From an uncultured Pelagibacteraceae bacterium (GTDB lineage Bacteria > Pseudomonadota > Alphaproteobacteria > Pelagibacterales > Pelagibacteraceae): a DNA stretch of 64,000 nucleotides. Below, one piece after another: positions 33,776 through 42,142 of the stretch. The notes beneath the pieces were generated by a model. The model did not search any database, had not been told where the DNA came from, and saw nothing but the letters and a program-made list of their open reading frames with translations. Each line of letters opens with the position of its first letter. The stretch's first letter is position 1. The position numbers were made by a program, and so were the translations under genes. The stretch spans positions 124,001 to 188,000 of the forward strand of contig CACBXW010000001.1 in assembly GCA_902543295.1 (NCBI GenBank). The letters are read 5' to 3'.

Positions 33776-34948
33776 ATGTCCTTTTCAAAAGAAGAATACA
33801 AACAAAGACTATTAAAAGTTCAATCTCTGATGAGAGAGAAAAAAATTGATTTAATCATTTCTCACGACACAAATAATATGAATTATCTTACAGGCTACGA
33901 TGCTTGGTCTTTTTATTATGCACAATGTGTATTAGTGCACGTTGATTCAAAAGAGCCAATTTGCTTTGTTAGAGATCAGGATGCAGGTGGGGCGTACATA
34001 AAGACCTATTTAAATAAAAACAATATTATTGTTTATGATGAGAGTTATATTCATACTTGGCCAAAACATCCCTATGATTACTTGACCAAAGTAATTAAAG
34101 AAAAAAAATGGGATAAACTGTCTATTGGAGTTGAAATGGATGCTCATTATTTTACAGCTTTTTGTTATGAAAAGATTAAACAGGGGTTACCAAATGCAAA
34201 CATTATCGATTCTGATCGACTAGTTAATTGGGCTAGATTAATTAAATCTAATGCAGAAATAAATTATATGAAGTCTGCTGCTTTAATTACTCAAAAAGGA
34301 ATGCAAACTGCAATGGAAGTAATTAAACCTGGTACAAGACAATGCGATGCTGTTGGAGAAATTCAAAAGTCTTTATTTTATGGTACAGAAGAATTTGGAG
34401 GTGAATATTCTAGTATCGCAACGCTTCTTCCAACTGGAAGAGGTACATCTGCTTCACATTTAACAGCAACCCAAGATAAATTTATTGAAGGTGAAGCAAC
34501 TATAATTGAACTTTCAGGTGTTTATAAAAGATATCACGCACCTATGGCTCGAACAATTTTATTAGGTAAACCTGATCAATTAAAAATAGATACAATGAAT
34601 AAAACTATAGAAGCTTTACAAGCTGGAATTAATGCTACAAAACCCGGAAACACAGCAAATGATGTTGCCCAAGCCTTTTGGAAAATATTAGATAAATATG
34701 GTATCGAGAAGAAATCAAGAACGGGTTACTCAATAGGTATTGGATATCCACCAGATTGGGGAGAGCATACTTTAAATATTTATAAAGGCGATATGACAGT
34801 ACTTGAACCAAATGTTTGTTTTCATATGATTGCAGTAATGCAGTTTGGTGATTGGGGAGTAGAAGCATCTGAAGCAATCCGAGTTACCGACAAAGGTTGT
34901 GAATTATTCTGTAAATTTCCAAAAGAGCTACATATTAAGAACTATTAG
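33776..34948 (+). CDS. M24-fold hydrolase, probable ectoine hydrolase (EutD/DoeA-like)
   Basis: A 390-residue pita-bread (M24) fold protein: creatinase N-terminal domain about 1-160, catalytic domain 165-385. The aspartate-rich metal site of true aminopeptidases is replaced: the usual D-x-G region reads IELSGVYKRYHAPMART (E245, Y253, H254, R259). This is the creatinase/EutD pattern, a metal-free hydrolase. EutD/DoeA opens the ring of ectoine to N-acetyl-diaminobutyrate. The adjacent EutA homologue supports the call, but the deacetylase (EutE/DoeB), transaminase and UehABC transporter are not in this window. Creatinase-like or other betaine-type substrates stay possible. Confidence 0.72.
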   Translation: MSFSKEEYKQRLLKVQSLMREKKIDLIISHDTNNMNYLTGYDAWSFYYAQCVLVHVDSKEPICFVRDQDAGGAYIKTYLNKNNIIVYDESYIHTWPKHPYDYLTKVIKEKKWDKLSIGVEMDAHYFTAFCYEKIKQGLPNANIIDSDRLVNWARLIKSNAEINYMKSAALITQKGMQTAMEVIKPGTRQCDAVGEIQKSLFYGTEEFGGEYSSIATLLPTGRGTSASHLTATQDKFIEGEATIIELSGVYKRYHAPMARTILLGKPDQLKIDTMNKTIEALQAGINATKPGNTANDVAQAFWKILDKYGIEKKSRTGYSIGIGYPPDWGEHTLNIYKGDMTVLEPNVCFHMIAVMQFGDWGVEASEAIRVTDKGCELFCKFPKELHIKNY

Positions 34949-34986
34949 CTATTGATAATTAACTTCTTAAATGTTTTAAACACTAG

Positions 34987-36072
34987 ATGTCTAAAAATAC
35001 AGAATTCGTTAAGTTCGATAAAGTTGACAAAAGTTACGATGGTAAAATCTTAGTAGTAAAAGATTTAAATCTTAACATCTCAGAGGGCGAGTTCATTACT
35101 ATGCTTGGTCCATCTGGTTCAGGAAAAACAACTTGTCTGATGATGTTGGCTGGATTTGAAACACCAACCAATGGTGAAATCTATTTAGATTCTAATCCTA
35201 TTTCAAATATTCCACCGCACAAAAGAGGAATTGGAATGGTTTTTCAAAATTATGCATTGTTTCCTCATATGACAGTTTATGAAAATTTAGCATTTCCTTT
35301 AAGAGTTAGAAAAGTTCAAAAAGATGAGATTGATAAAAAAGTAGATAAAGCTTTATCAATGGTTTCTTTATCAGGATTTGAAAGTAGAATGCCAGCGCAA
35401 TTATCTGGTGGTCAGCAACAAAGGGTAGCTGTTGCAAGAGCTCTAGTATTTGATCCAGCAGTAGTTCTAATGGATGAACCTCTTGGAGCTTTAGATAAAA
35501 ACTTAAGAGAAAGTATGCAATACGAAATTAAACATATTCATGAAAATATTGGTGTTACTGTAGTTTACGTTACACACGATCAAGGAGAAGCATTAACAAT
35601 GTCAAATAGGATCGCAGTTTTTAATGATGGTAAAGTTCAACAATTATCAAGTCCTGATAAATTGTACGAAGAACCAGTTAATTCTTTCGTTGCAGAGTTT
35701 ATAGGTGAAAATAATACATTTGGAGGAGAAGTAACTGACATTTCAAAAGATGTTTGTAAAGTTAAACTACAAAATGGAGAAATTTTAGCTAATCCAGTTT
35801 CAGTAACTTCCAAAGGTGATAAAACAACAGTTTCAATAAGACCTGAGAGGGCATTGATAAATCCAAAAGATAAAATGGATAATAATCAAACGGGAAAAAT
35901 CGAAGAAGTTATTTACCATGGTGATCACACTAGAGTAAGATTAGATCTTTTAGGTAATAAAGAATTTATTTTAAAAGTTCCAAATAGCTCAAACGAGTTA
36001 GATTTAAAATTAGGTAATGAGATTAAAGTAGGATGGAACAGTCAAGACGCAAGAGCTCTAGATCCTAAATAA
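34987..36072 (+). CDS. potA: Polyamine-type ABC transporter ATP-binding protein (PotA-like)
   Basis: ATPase of 361 residues of the spermidine/putrescine class. Walker A GPSGSGKTT is at 41-49, the Q-loop FQNYALFPHMTVYEN near 88-102, the signature LSGGQQQR near 138 and Walker B VVLMDEPLGALD near 158-169. The C-terminal TOBE-like domain (about 240-361) includes SIRPERALI. It lies 38 bases after the EutD-like gene and 115 bases before the binding-protein gene, so the gene order here is A-D-B-C. It energises the permease pair at 37372-39490. Confidence 0.88.
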   Translation: MSKNTEFVKFDKVDKSYDGKILVVKDLNLNISEGEFITMLGPSGSGKTTCLMMLAGFETPTNGEIYLDSNPISNIPPHKRGIGMVFQNYALFPHMTVYENLAFPLRVRKVQKDEIDKKVDKALSMVSLSGFESRMPAQLSGGQQQRVAVARALVFDPAVVLMDEPLGALDKNLRESMQYEIKHIHENIGVTVVYVTHDQGEALTMSNRIAVFNDGKVQQLSSPDKLYEEPVNSFVAEFIGENNTFGGEVTDISKDVCKVKLQNGEILANPVSVTSKGDKTTVSIRPERALINPKDKMDNNQTGKIEEVIYHGDHTRVRLDLLGNKEFILKVPNSSNELDLKLGNEIKVGWNSQDARALDPK

Positions 36073-36187
36073 TTTCTTAAATATCCCAGTATTCCTATAA
36101 CAAAATGGCCTGTTGACTCTGAATATCGTTTTTGTTGTACTTCGCTTATATAAATTAATTTATATTAAACGTTTAAACGGAGGATAA
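36073..36187 (+). promoter_or_regulatory. Promoter/leader of the Pot binding-protein gene
   Basis: A 115-base spacer ahead of the binding-protein gene. A TTGACT hexamer at 36113-36118 and a weak TGTACT at 36136-36141, 17 bases apart, could be a promoter. The perfect palindrome TTAAACGTTTAA (36165-36176) lies just before a strong ribosome site GGAGG (36179-36183). These features suggest an independent start of transcription and high translation of the binding protein. The assignments are by eye. Confidence 0.35.
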
Positions 36188-37303
36188 ATGAAAAAATTAA
36201 GTAAATTATTACTTGCTCTTTCTTTTGCTCTTTCAATAACTTCATCTGCATTTGCGGTTACAGTAGCATCTTGGGGTGGAGCTTATACAGAGTCTCAAAA
36301 GCTAGGGTATGGTGATCCAACTGCAAAAGCTCTTGGTGTTGATATCAACTGGGTAGACTATTCAGGTGGATTATCTGAGATTAAAGCTCAAAAAGAAGCA
36401 GGTGCAATTACTTGGGATATTATCGATGTATTCGCTTTTGATACTATCAACGGATGTGACGAAGGAATTTTCGTTGAATTCGATTTTGACAAAGACTTCC
36501 CTGCAGCTCCAGATGGAACTCCTGCAAGTGAAGATTTCTTTGCTCCAATGCCAAGTAAATGTGCGGTAGGAAACATTTTATATTCTTGGAACTATGCTTA
36601 TAACGTAAACAACGTTGATGGTACGCCAAAAACTATAAAAGATTTCTTTAACACTAAAAAATTTCCAGGAAAAAGAGCTATTTATAAATCAGCTCTAACA
36701 AACCTAGAAATCGCTTTAGCTGGTGACGGAGTTTACATGGGTAAAGGTGGATCAGAGATCTACAAATTACTAGAAACTGAAGCTGGTGTTAATAGAGCTA
36801 TGAACAAAATTAAAGAGCTTTGTACAGATCCAAATGGTGGATGTGTATTCTGGTCTGCAGGTGCTCAACCACCAGAATTATTAGTATCTGGTGAAGTTGT
36901 TATGGCAACTGGTTGGAATGGAAGATTCTTTAATGCTGAAATCGGTGAAGGTGCTCCAATTAAACAAGTATGGGATGGACAAGGTCTTGACTATGAATAT
37001 TTCGCACTTGTTAAAGGTGGACCAGATGAAGCAAATGCTAAAAAAGCTTTAGCAATGATGACTAACACTGAAATGTTAGCTGGAAGTGCTAAATATATTG
37101 CATATGCTCCATACAGATTATCATCTTTAGAAATTATCAAAGCAAATGAGCCTTGGTATAAAGATGGTAAAACTGAAATGATGCCACAAATGCCAACTGC
37201 TCCTTCAAACACTAAAAAATACTTTTTAGTTGATCCATTTTTCTGGGCTGATAACGGTACAGAACTTGGTGAGAAGTGGGAAGCTATGAAAGCTGGTCTA
37301 TAA
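36188..37303 (+). CDS. potD: Polyamine-type ABC transporter substrate-binding protein (PotD-like)
   Basis: Periplasmic binding protein of 371 residues. The signal peptide covers about residues 1-23 (LLLALSFALSITSSAFA). The mature chain begins VTVASWGGAYTESQ, as in the PotD/PotF and opine-type branch. Ligand-pocket candidates are the W in ASWGG, the WD in TWDIIDV, VFWSAGAQPPE and WFF-like aromatic patches near the end (VDPFFWADNG). It has an unusually strong GGAGG ribosome site and a following terminator, expected of an abundant binding protein. The substrate may be a polyamine or another small cation; sequence alone does not fix it. Confidence 0.85.
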   Translation: MKKLSKLLLALSFALSITSSAFAVTVASWGGAYTESQKLGYGDPTAKALGVDINWVDYSGGLSEIKAQKEAGAITWDIIDVFAFDTINGCDEGIFVEFDFDKDFPAAPDGTPASEDFFAPMPSKCAVGNILYSWNYAYNVNNVDGTPKTIKDFFNTKKFPGKRAIYKSALTNLEIALAGDGVYMGKGGSEIYKLLETEAGVNRAMNKIKELCTDPNGGCVFWSAGAQPPELLVSGEVVMATGWNGRFFNAEIGEGAPIKQVWDGQGLDYEYFALVKGGPDEANAKKALAMMTNTEMLAGSAKYIAYAPYRLSSLEIIKANEPWYKDGKTEMMPQMPTAPSNTKKYFLVDPFFWADNGTELGEKWEAMKAGL

Positions 37304-37340
37304 AAATAGTATAAAAGACTAGAATAATATAATATATATA

Positions 37341-37362
37341 GGGCGACTTTTTTAAGTCGCCC
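37341..37362 (+). terminator. Intrinsic terminator between binding-protein and permease genes (pot)
   Basis: GGGCGACTT (37341-37349) pairs perfectly with AAGTCGCCC (37354-37362) around a TTTT loop and is followed by a T-run. It lies after the potD-like stop and ten bases before the permease start. It would end most transcripts after the binding-protein gene and leave a lower level for the permeases. Confidence 0.88.
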
Positions 37363-37371
37363 TTTTTATTT

Positions 37372-38634
37372 ATGAGCAGCGAAACAAAACAAATACTTAC
37401 AACTGACGGAATTCCTTTAGAGATAAGTTTAAAAAAAGCTGAAAGAAAAAACAAAATTAAAGCATTTTTACTTGTTGCACCATTATTACTTTTTTTGATT
37501 ATCACTTACATTTTTCCAATCGGGGAAATGTTTACAAGAAGCATTGATGATAAAATGATTACAAACATGCTTCCAAAAACATTTAAGTCTATGGAAACAT
37601 GGGACGGTAAAGAGCTTCCATCCGAAGAAGTATTTGCTTCATTTTTATCTGATTTTAAAATTCTTGTAGAAAAAAAAGAACATGGAAAACTAGCTCAAAG
37701 ACTTAATAAAGAAAAAAATGGGTTCAACACCATCACAAAAAAATTATTCAGACAGGTAAAAAGAAATAAAATTGACGAGACACAAAGTATTAAAGAACAA
37801 ATAATGAAAGTTCATAAGAGATGGAGAAATGTAGAATACTGGCAAGCAATTAAAAGGACTGCACCTCCTTACACTTCAGCTAAATATTTAAAAGCTATGG
37901 ATATGTATTTGAATGAAGATAACAAAATTACTCAAGTTAGTGAAGATAGAAGAATACATAGAATTTTATGGTTGAGAACTGTAGAGGTTGCTTTCTTTGT
38001 TACTGTATTCTGTTTCTTAATGGGTTACCCAATAGCCCATTTACTAGCAACACTTCCAATGAAGTATAGTAATTTATTAATGATTTGTGTTCTTCTTCCG
38101 TTTTGGACGTCGTTATTAGTTAGAACAGCTAGCTGGATGATTTTGCTTCAACAGCAAGGAGTAGTTAATGATTTCTTTGTATTGATTGGCCTTGTGTCAG
38201 ACGATAATAGGCCAGAAATGATGTACAACAAAGTCGGAACTTATGTTGCTATGACACAAATTCTATTACCATTTATGGTTTTACCACTTTACAGTGTGAT
38301 GAAAACTATCTCGCCAAGTTTAATGAGAGCAGGTAAATCTCTTGGTGGAACACCTTTTGTGGCTTTTTGGAAAGTATATTTTCCATTAACCATACCAGGT
38401 ATCGGGGCAGGGTGTCTTTTAGTTTTTATTTTAGCAATTGGATACTACATCACACCCGCTTTAGTTGGGGGAGCATCAGGAACCTTAATTAGTAACCAAA
38501 TTGCATATCATATGAAAACTACTTTAGATTGGAGTTTTGCTTCAGCGATGGGTCTTATGTTGCTTGGAGGAGTTTTGGTTATCTATTGGCTTTATAATAA
38601 ATTAGTTGGAGTTGATAATATTAAGTTAGGTTAG
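37372..38634 (+). CDS. potB: Polyamine-type ABC transporter permease (PotB-like) with extended N-terminal domain
   Basis: Inner-membrane permease of 420 residues; ordinary PotB has about 280. The first transmembrane helix (KAFLLVAPLLLFLIITYIFP, about 31-50) is followed by roughly 140 mostly charged residues (about 51-195) before the remaining helices. The core holds the helices from FFVTVFCFLMGYPIAHLL and the coupling motif MRAGKSLGGTPFVAFWKVYFPLTIPG. This long first loop is probably periplasmic and could contact the binding protein. It is followed by the PotC gene after one base. The preceding hairpin terminator implies read-through expression. Confidence 0.87.
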   Translation: MSSETKQILTTDGIPLEISLKKAERKNKIKAFLLVAPLLLFLIITYIFPIGEMFTRSIDDKMITNMLPKTFKSMETWDGKELPSEEVFASFLSDFKILVEKKEHGKLAQRLNKEKNGFNTITKKLFRQVKRNKIDETQSIKEQIMKVHKRWRNVEYWQAIKRTAPPYTSAKYLKAMDMYLNEDNKITQVSEDRRIHRILWLRTVEVAFFVTVFCFLMGYPIAHLLATLPMKYSNLLMICVLLPFWTSLLVRTASWMILLQQQGVVNDFFVLIGLVSDDNRPEMMYNKVGTYVAMTQILLPFMVLPLYSVMKTISPSLMRAGKSLGGTPFVAFWKVYFPLTIPGIGAGCLLVFILAIGYYITPALVGGASGTLISNQIAYHMKTTLDWSFASAMGLMLLGGVLVIYWLYNKLVGVDNIKLG

Positions 38635-38635
38635 T

Positions 38636-39490
38636 ATGGCATTACCAAAGTATACAGAAACTAGATATAGAATTTGGCACTACTTTTACATTGCCATATG
38701 TACTTTTGTTTTTATTTTTTTAATAGCACCTTTGTTTGTAATATTTCCATTATCATTTAATGCAGAAGAGTTTCTTGTTTTTTCAGAAGGAATGAAGAAT
38801 TTAGACCCAGATGCTTTTTCATTAAGATGGTACAAAGATATGGTTTACGGTACAAAGAACCCATGGGGTCTTGCTGCAAAGAATAGTTTTATTATTGCTA
38901 TATTTGCAACTTTAGGGTCAGTAATTTTAGGAACGGTTGCTGCATTAGGATTGAGCAGCAGACACATGCCTTTTAAAGGAATAATAATGGCAACTTTGAT
39001 TTCGCCAATGATAGTTCCACTTATTATATCAGGTGTTGCAATATTCTTTTTTATGGCAAAAGCAGGTTTAGCGGCAACTCATACAGGAATAGTTTTAGCT
39101 CATATAATTTTGGGAACACCTTTTGTTGTAATTACTGTTACTGCAACATTATCAGGTTTCGATCATAGTGTAACAAGAGCGGCAGCTAGTTTAGGTAGTA
39201 ACCCAGTAAATACATTTATGAAAGTAACACTTCCATTGATTTTACCTGGAGTAATATCAGGAGGTTTGTTTGCTTTTGTAACTTCTTTTGATGAAGTTGT
39301 AGTCGTTTTATTTTTAGCTGGTCTTGAAAATACAACTATTCCAATTCAAATGTGGACAGGTTTAAGAGAACAATTAAGTCCTACAATTCTAGCAGTTGCT
39401 ACATGTTTAATTGTTTTATCGACCTTAATATTGATAAGTGCTGAATTATTAAGAAGAAGATCAGAACGTTTAAGAGGAATTAATAGATAA
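38636..39490 (+). CDS. potC: Polyamine-type ABC transporter permease (PotC-like)
   Basis: A 284-residue permease with six predicted transmembrane helices and the conserved coupling motif TRAAASLGSNPVNTFMKVTLPLILPG near residues 180-205. The segment FVTSFDEVVVVLFLAG near 220 is typical of PotC. It is the last gene of the pot operon. Its stop codon directly abuts the stop of the convergent thiolase gene with no spacer and no visible terminator, so the two transcripts probably overlap. Confidence 0.9.
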   Translation: MALPKYTETRYRIWHYFYIAICTFVFIFLIAPLFVIFPLSFNAEEFLVFSEGMKNLDPDAFSLRWYKDMVYGTKNPWGLAAKNSFIIAIFATLGSVILGTVAALGLSSRHMPFKGIIMATLISPMIVPLIISGVAIFFFMAKAGLAATHTGIVLAHIILGTPFVVITVTATLSGFDHSVTRAAASLGSNPVNTFMKVTLPLILPGVISGGLFAFVTSFDEVVVVLFLAGLENTTIPIQMWTGLREQLSPTILAVATCLIVLSTLILISAELLRRRSERLRGINR

Positions 39491-40615
39491 TTAATTTACC
39501 GACTCGATTACAGTCGCAATACCCATACCTAAACCGATGCATTGAGTAGATAAAGCGTATTTCTTATTTTCACGTCTAAGCAAATCAGCAGCTTTGCCAG
39601 TAATTCTAGCTCCTGTTGCTCCTAGAGGGTGTCCTAGAGCTAACGCTCCACCATCCAAATTAGCTTTCTTTTGATCGATACCAAGATCTTTTAAACATGC
39701 TATTGATTGAGAAGCAAAAGCTTCATTAATCTCTACAATATCGATATCATTAATTGATAAATTTGCTCTCTCTAATGCTTTTTTAGTTGCTCCTATAGGT
39801 CCAAGTCCCATTACATCTGGTTCACATCCTTTAACTCCAGTTGAAACAATTCTAGCTAAAATCTCTAAACCATTTTCTTTTGCATAGCTTTCTTCACATA
39901 TCAATGTTGCTGCTGCTCCATCGGTAAGAGGTGAGGATGTTGCTGCAGTAACAGTTCCTTCTTGATCAAATGCAAGTTTTAAACCATCTAAAGTTTCTTG
40001 ATTACTTTTTGGACGTATGTTTCCATCTTTTGTGCAACCAGCGATTTCAACGATTTCATTTTTAAATTTACCATTAACTTCAGCTTCATTGGCTTTTTGA
40101 TGACTTTGAATTGCAAACTCTTGTTGCTCAGTTCTTGATATTTTATATCTCTTGGCAACATTTTCAGCAGTAATTCCCATTGAAAAATAAACATTTGGAT
40201 TTTCTTTATCTGTGTAAGGATAAGGTATTGGTTCAAAGCCAGTTGTAACTCTAGTCATACTTTCAACACCTCCACATACGAAAACTTTTCCTGCACCCAT
40301 TGCTATTTTACCTGCTGCAACATGAATAGCTTCCATAGATGAACCACACCATCTATCGACAGTCATTCCTGACGTATGTATTTCCATTCCAGATAAAAAT
40401 GTTGTGAGTTTCCCAATATTAAAACTCTGCTCTCCAACCTGGAAAGCGCACCCAACAACAATATCTTCTATATCAGCAGGATTTACTTTAGTTTTAGATA
40501 CAAGATTTTTAACAACTTCTGCAAACATATTTACAGGCTTAACATCAATTAATTCACCTTTTCTTGCCATTGTAAAAGGTGATCTTGAATATCCTGCTAT
40601 AACTGCTCTTTTCAT
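39491..40615 (-). CDS. Acetyl-CoA acyltransferase (thiolase)
   Basis: Thiolase of 374 residues. The acyl-carrying cysteine is C90 (MTVDRWCGSSMEA). The NEAFA box is present in EINEAFASQ, the catalytic histidine in GGALALGHPLGATGAR and the second cysteine in STQCIGLGMG. It splits a 3-ketoacyl-CoA or condenses two acetyl-CoA. It is the last gene of the seven-gene minus-strand operon and begins 23 bases after the DmdA-like gene. It might also act on acetoacetyl-CoA from carnitine breakdown, or with the FadN-like enzyme at 52585-54807. Confidence 0.9.
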   Translation of the reverse strand: MKRAVIAGYSRSPFTMARKGELIDVKPVNMFAEVVKNLVSKTKVNPADIEDIVVGCAFQVGEQSFNIGKLTTFLSGMEIHTSGMTVDRWCGSSMEAIHVAAGKIAMGAGKVFVCGGVESMTRVTTGFEPIPYPYTDKENPNVYFSMGITAENVAKRYKISRTEQQEFAIQSHQKANEAEVNGKFKNEIVEIAGCTKDGNIRPKSNQETLDGLKLAFDQEGTVTAATSSPLTDGAAATLICEESYAKENGLEILARIVSTGVKGCEPDVMGLGPIGATKKALERANLSINDIDIVEINEAFASQSIACLKDLGIDQKKANLDGGALALGHPLGATGARITGKAADLLRRENKKYALSTQCIGLGMGIATVIESVN

Positions 40616-40638
40616 ATAAGACTTATACCTACTAATTA

Positions 40639-41802
40639 TTATTTTGAAAATGGTAAAGAGGACACAATTCCTTTTCTTAATTTATTATCAGGAGTGTGAA
40701 CTAAAACTTCTGATCCTGTTTTGCAAAATTCATTTAAAATCATAGATAAACCAATATTTTTTTTGAATTTTGGAGAATAAATCCCTGAAGTAATTTTACC
40801 AATTAATTTCTTATCTTTTGAATAAAGTGGAAAAGGAATTGAACATGGAGGACAATCTAGACCATCAAACAATACCCCTTTTAATTTTTGTTTTACACCT
40901 TGTTTCTTAATTTTATCTAAAGCATTTTTTCCAATGAAATCATGATCGCTTTTGTCACTACAATATTTTTCTAAGTTACATTCAATTGGATTATTTTCTT
41001 TTGTAAAATCATTTCCATATGACATTAATCCTGCTTCTATTCTGTCAATTAAATTTGGGCATCCTGGAGCAATGTTAAATTCTTTCCCCGCTTTCCATAT
41101 TATATCCCAAATTTTTTCTCCCATTTCATTTTTGTCGAAGTAATTTTCAAAGCATTTAAAATAAATCTCAAATCCATCTTGTTTGCTATATCCTGATCTT
41201 GCAATAACTTGTTTAGTTCCTAAAAAATCAAATATTCTAAAATTAAAAAATTTTAATTTTCTAATATCTTCTCCGAATATTGATGCCATCAAATCTTCAG
41301 ACTTTGGACCTTGTACTGCAAGAGGATATACATCTGGTTCTGTTATGCTCACATTTAGATTTAAACCAACTGCAATACCTTTTGCCCAAAGCAATACATC
41401 AGAGTCTGCTATAGAAATCCAAAACATATCATCATCTAACTTTAACAACACTGGATCATTTATCATTCCAGCATTTTCATCTATCATAGGAATATAAAAA
41501 CATTTTCCAGTCTCCATATTTTTTAAAGATCTTGGCGTCATTTTTTGTACTAATAAACTAGCGTCTGGACCTGATATCTGAACTTGTCTTTGACAAGAAA
41601 CATCCCATAGCTGAACATGCTCATTTAAATGCCAATAATCATCCTCAACAGATTTCTGAAATCTTTTTGGTAAGAGCATATGATTTACAACAGTAAAATC
41701 AGTTACACCACATTCTTCAACTCTCTTGGTGTAAGGAGTTCTTCTTATTCTCCTAGACATATTTAGTTTTGTGCTAATTTTGCTTTGTATCAACGAAGCC
41801 AT
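40639..41802 (-). CDS. GcvT-family demethylase, DMSP demethylase (DmdA)-like
   Basis: A 387-residue tetrahydrofolate-dependent aminomethyltransferase-fold protein. The N-terminal stretch VVNHMLLP, YWHLNEHVQLWDVSCQRQVQISG and the MTPRSLKNM, CFYIPMIDENAG, IADSDVLLWAKG and IARSGYSKQDGFEIYF blocks follow DmdA more closely than glycine-cleavage T protein. DmdA moves a methyl group from dimethylsulfoniopropionate to tetrahydrofolate. The start could also be the ATG at 41760, giving 373 residues, near the size of known DmdA. The neighbours (HIU-hydrolase-like, TPP lyase) are not normal dmdA partners, so a different methylated substrate is a real alternative. Confidence 0.68.
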   Translation of the reverse strand: MASLIQSKISTKLNMSRRIRRTPYTKRVEECGVTDFTVVNHMLLPKRFQKSVEDDYWHLNEHVQLWDVSCQRQVQISGPDASLLVQKMTPRSLKNMETGKCFYIPMIDENAGMINDPVLLKLDDDMFWISIADSDVLLWAKGIAVGLNLNVSITEPDVYPLAVQGPKSEDLMASIFGEDIRKLKFFNFRIFDFLGTKQVIARSGYSKQDGFEIYFKCFENYFDKNEMGEKIWDIIWKAGKEFNIAPGCPNLIDRIEAGLMSYGNDFTKENNPIECNLEKYCSDKSDHDFIGKNALDKIKKQGVKQKLKGVLFDGLDCPPCSIPFPLYSKDKKLIGKITSGIYSPKFKKNIGLSMILNEFCKTGSEVLVHTPDNKLRKGIVSSLPFSK

Positions 41803-41805
41803 ATA

Positions 41806-42141
41806 TTATTTTGACCACCAAACTGTATAGCTGTTAGGAGAAATTATTATTGGTAAGTGGTAATTTTTTTTATTATCAGTCATTTTAAATTTTACGACTA
41901 TTTCACCCACAATTTTTTTCTTTTTAAAGTATCTTTTAATATCACAAATCATTTCATAATCGTATTTACAATCTTTTTTGCTAAGATTGAAATGCTGAGT
42001 AATCCTACCATTTCCATCAGTCTTTGTATTCAAAAAAAGCTTTTTTAATTTTGAGGATTGTATTTGATAAATCTTTACTTTGACGTTACTTGCATGAGTT
42101 CCATCAGAACCATTCAATAAATGTGAGCTAAATTTTGCCAT
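41806..42141 (-). CDS. Transthyretin-fold protein, 5-hydroxyisourate hydrolase-like with altered active site
   Basis: A 111-residue transthyretin-related protein. Residues H7 (SSHLLN), R46 (GNGRITQ) and H95 (YHLPIIISP) match the catalytic His, Arg and His of 5-hydroxyisourate hydrolase (UraH). The C-terminal tetrapeptide YRGS that defines that enzyme is replaced: the chain ends SYTVWWSK. The enzyme fold and metal-free hydrolase chemistry are therefore likely, but urate metabolism is not. It lies one base after the TPP-enzyme gene and three bases before the DmdA-like gene, so it almost certainly works in their pathway. No other purine-degradation gene is nearby. Confidence 0.75.
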   Translation of the reverse strand: MAKFSSHLLNGSDGTHASNVKVKIYQIQSSKLKKLFLNTKTDGNGRITQHFNLSKKDCKYDYEMICDIKRYFKKKKIVGEIVVKFKMTDNKKNYHLPIIISPNSYTVWWSK

Positions 42142-42142
42142 T

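Noticed and set aside
41806..42141. Straightforward 5-hydroxyisourate hydrolase (uraH)
   Set aside because: YRGS terminal motif missing and no other purine-catabolism gene nearby; kept only as a homologue.
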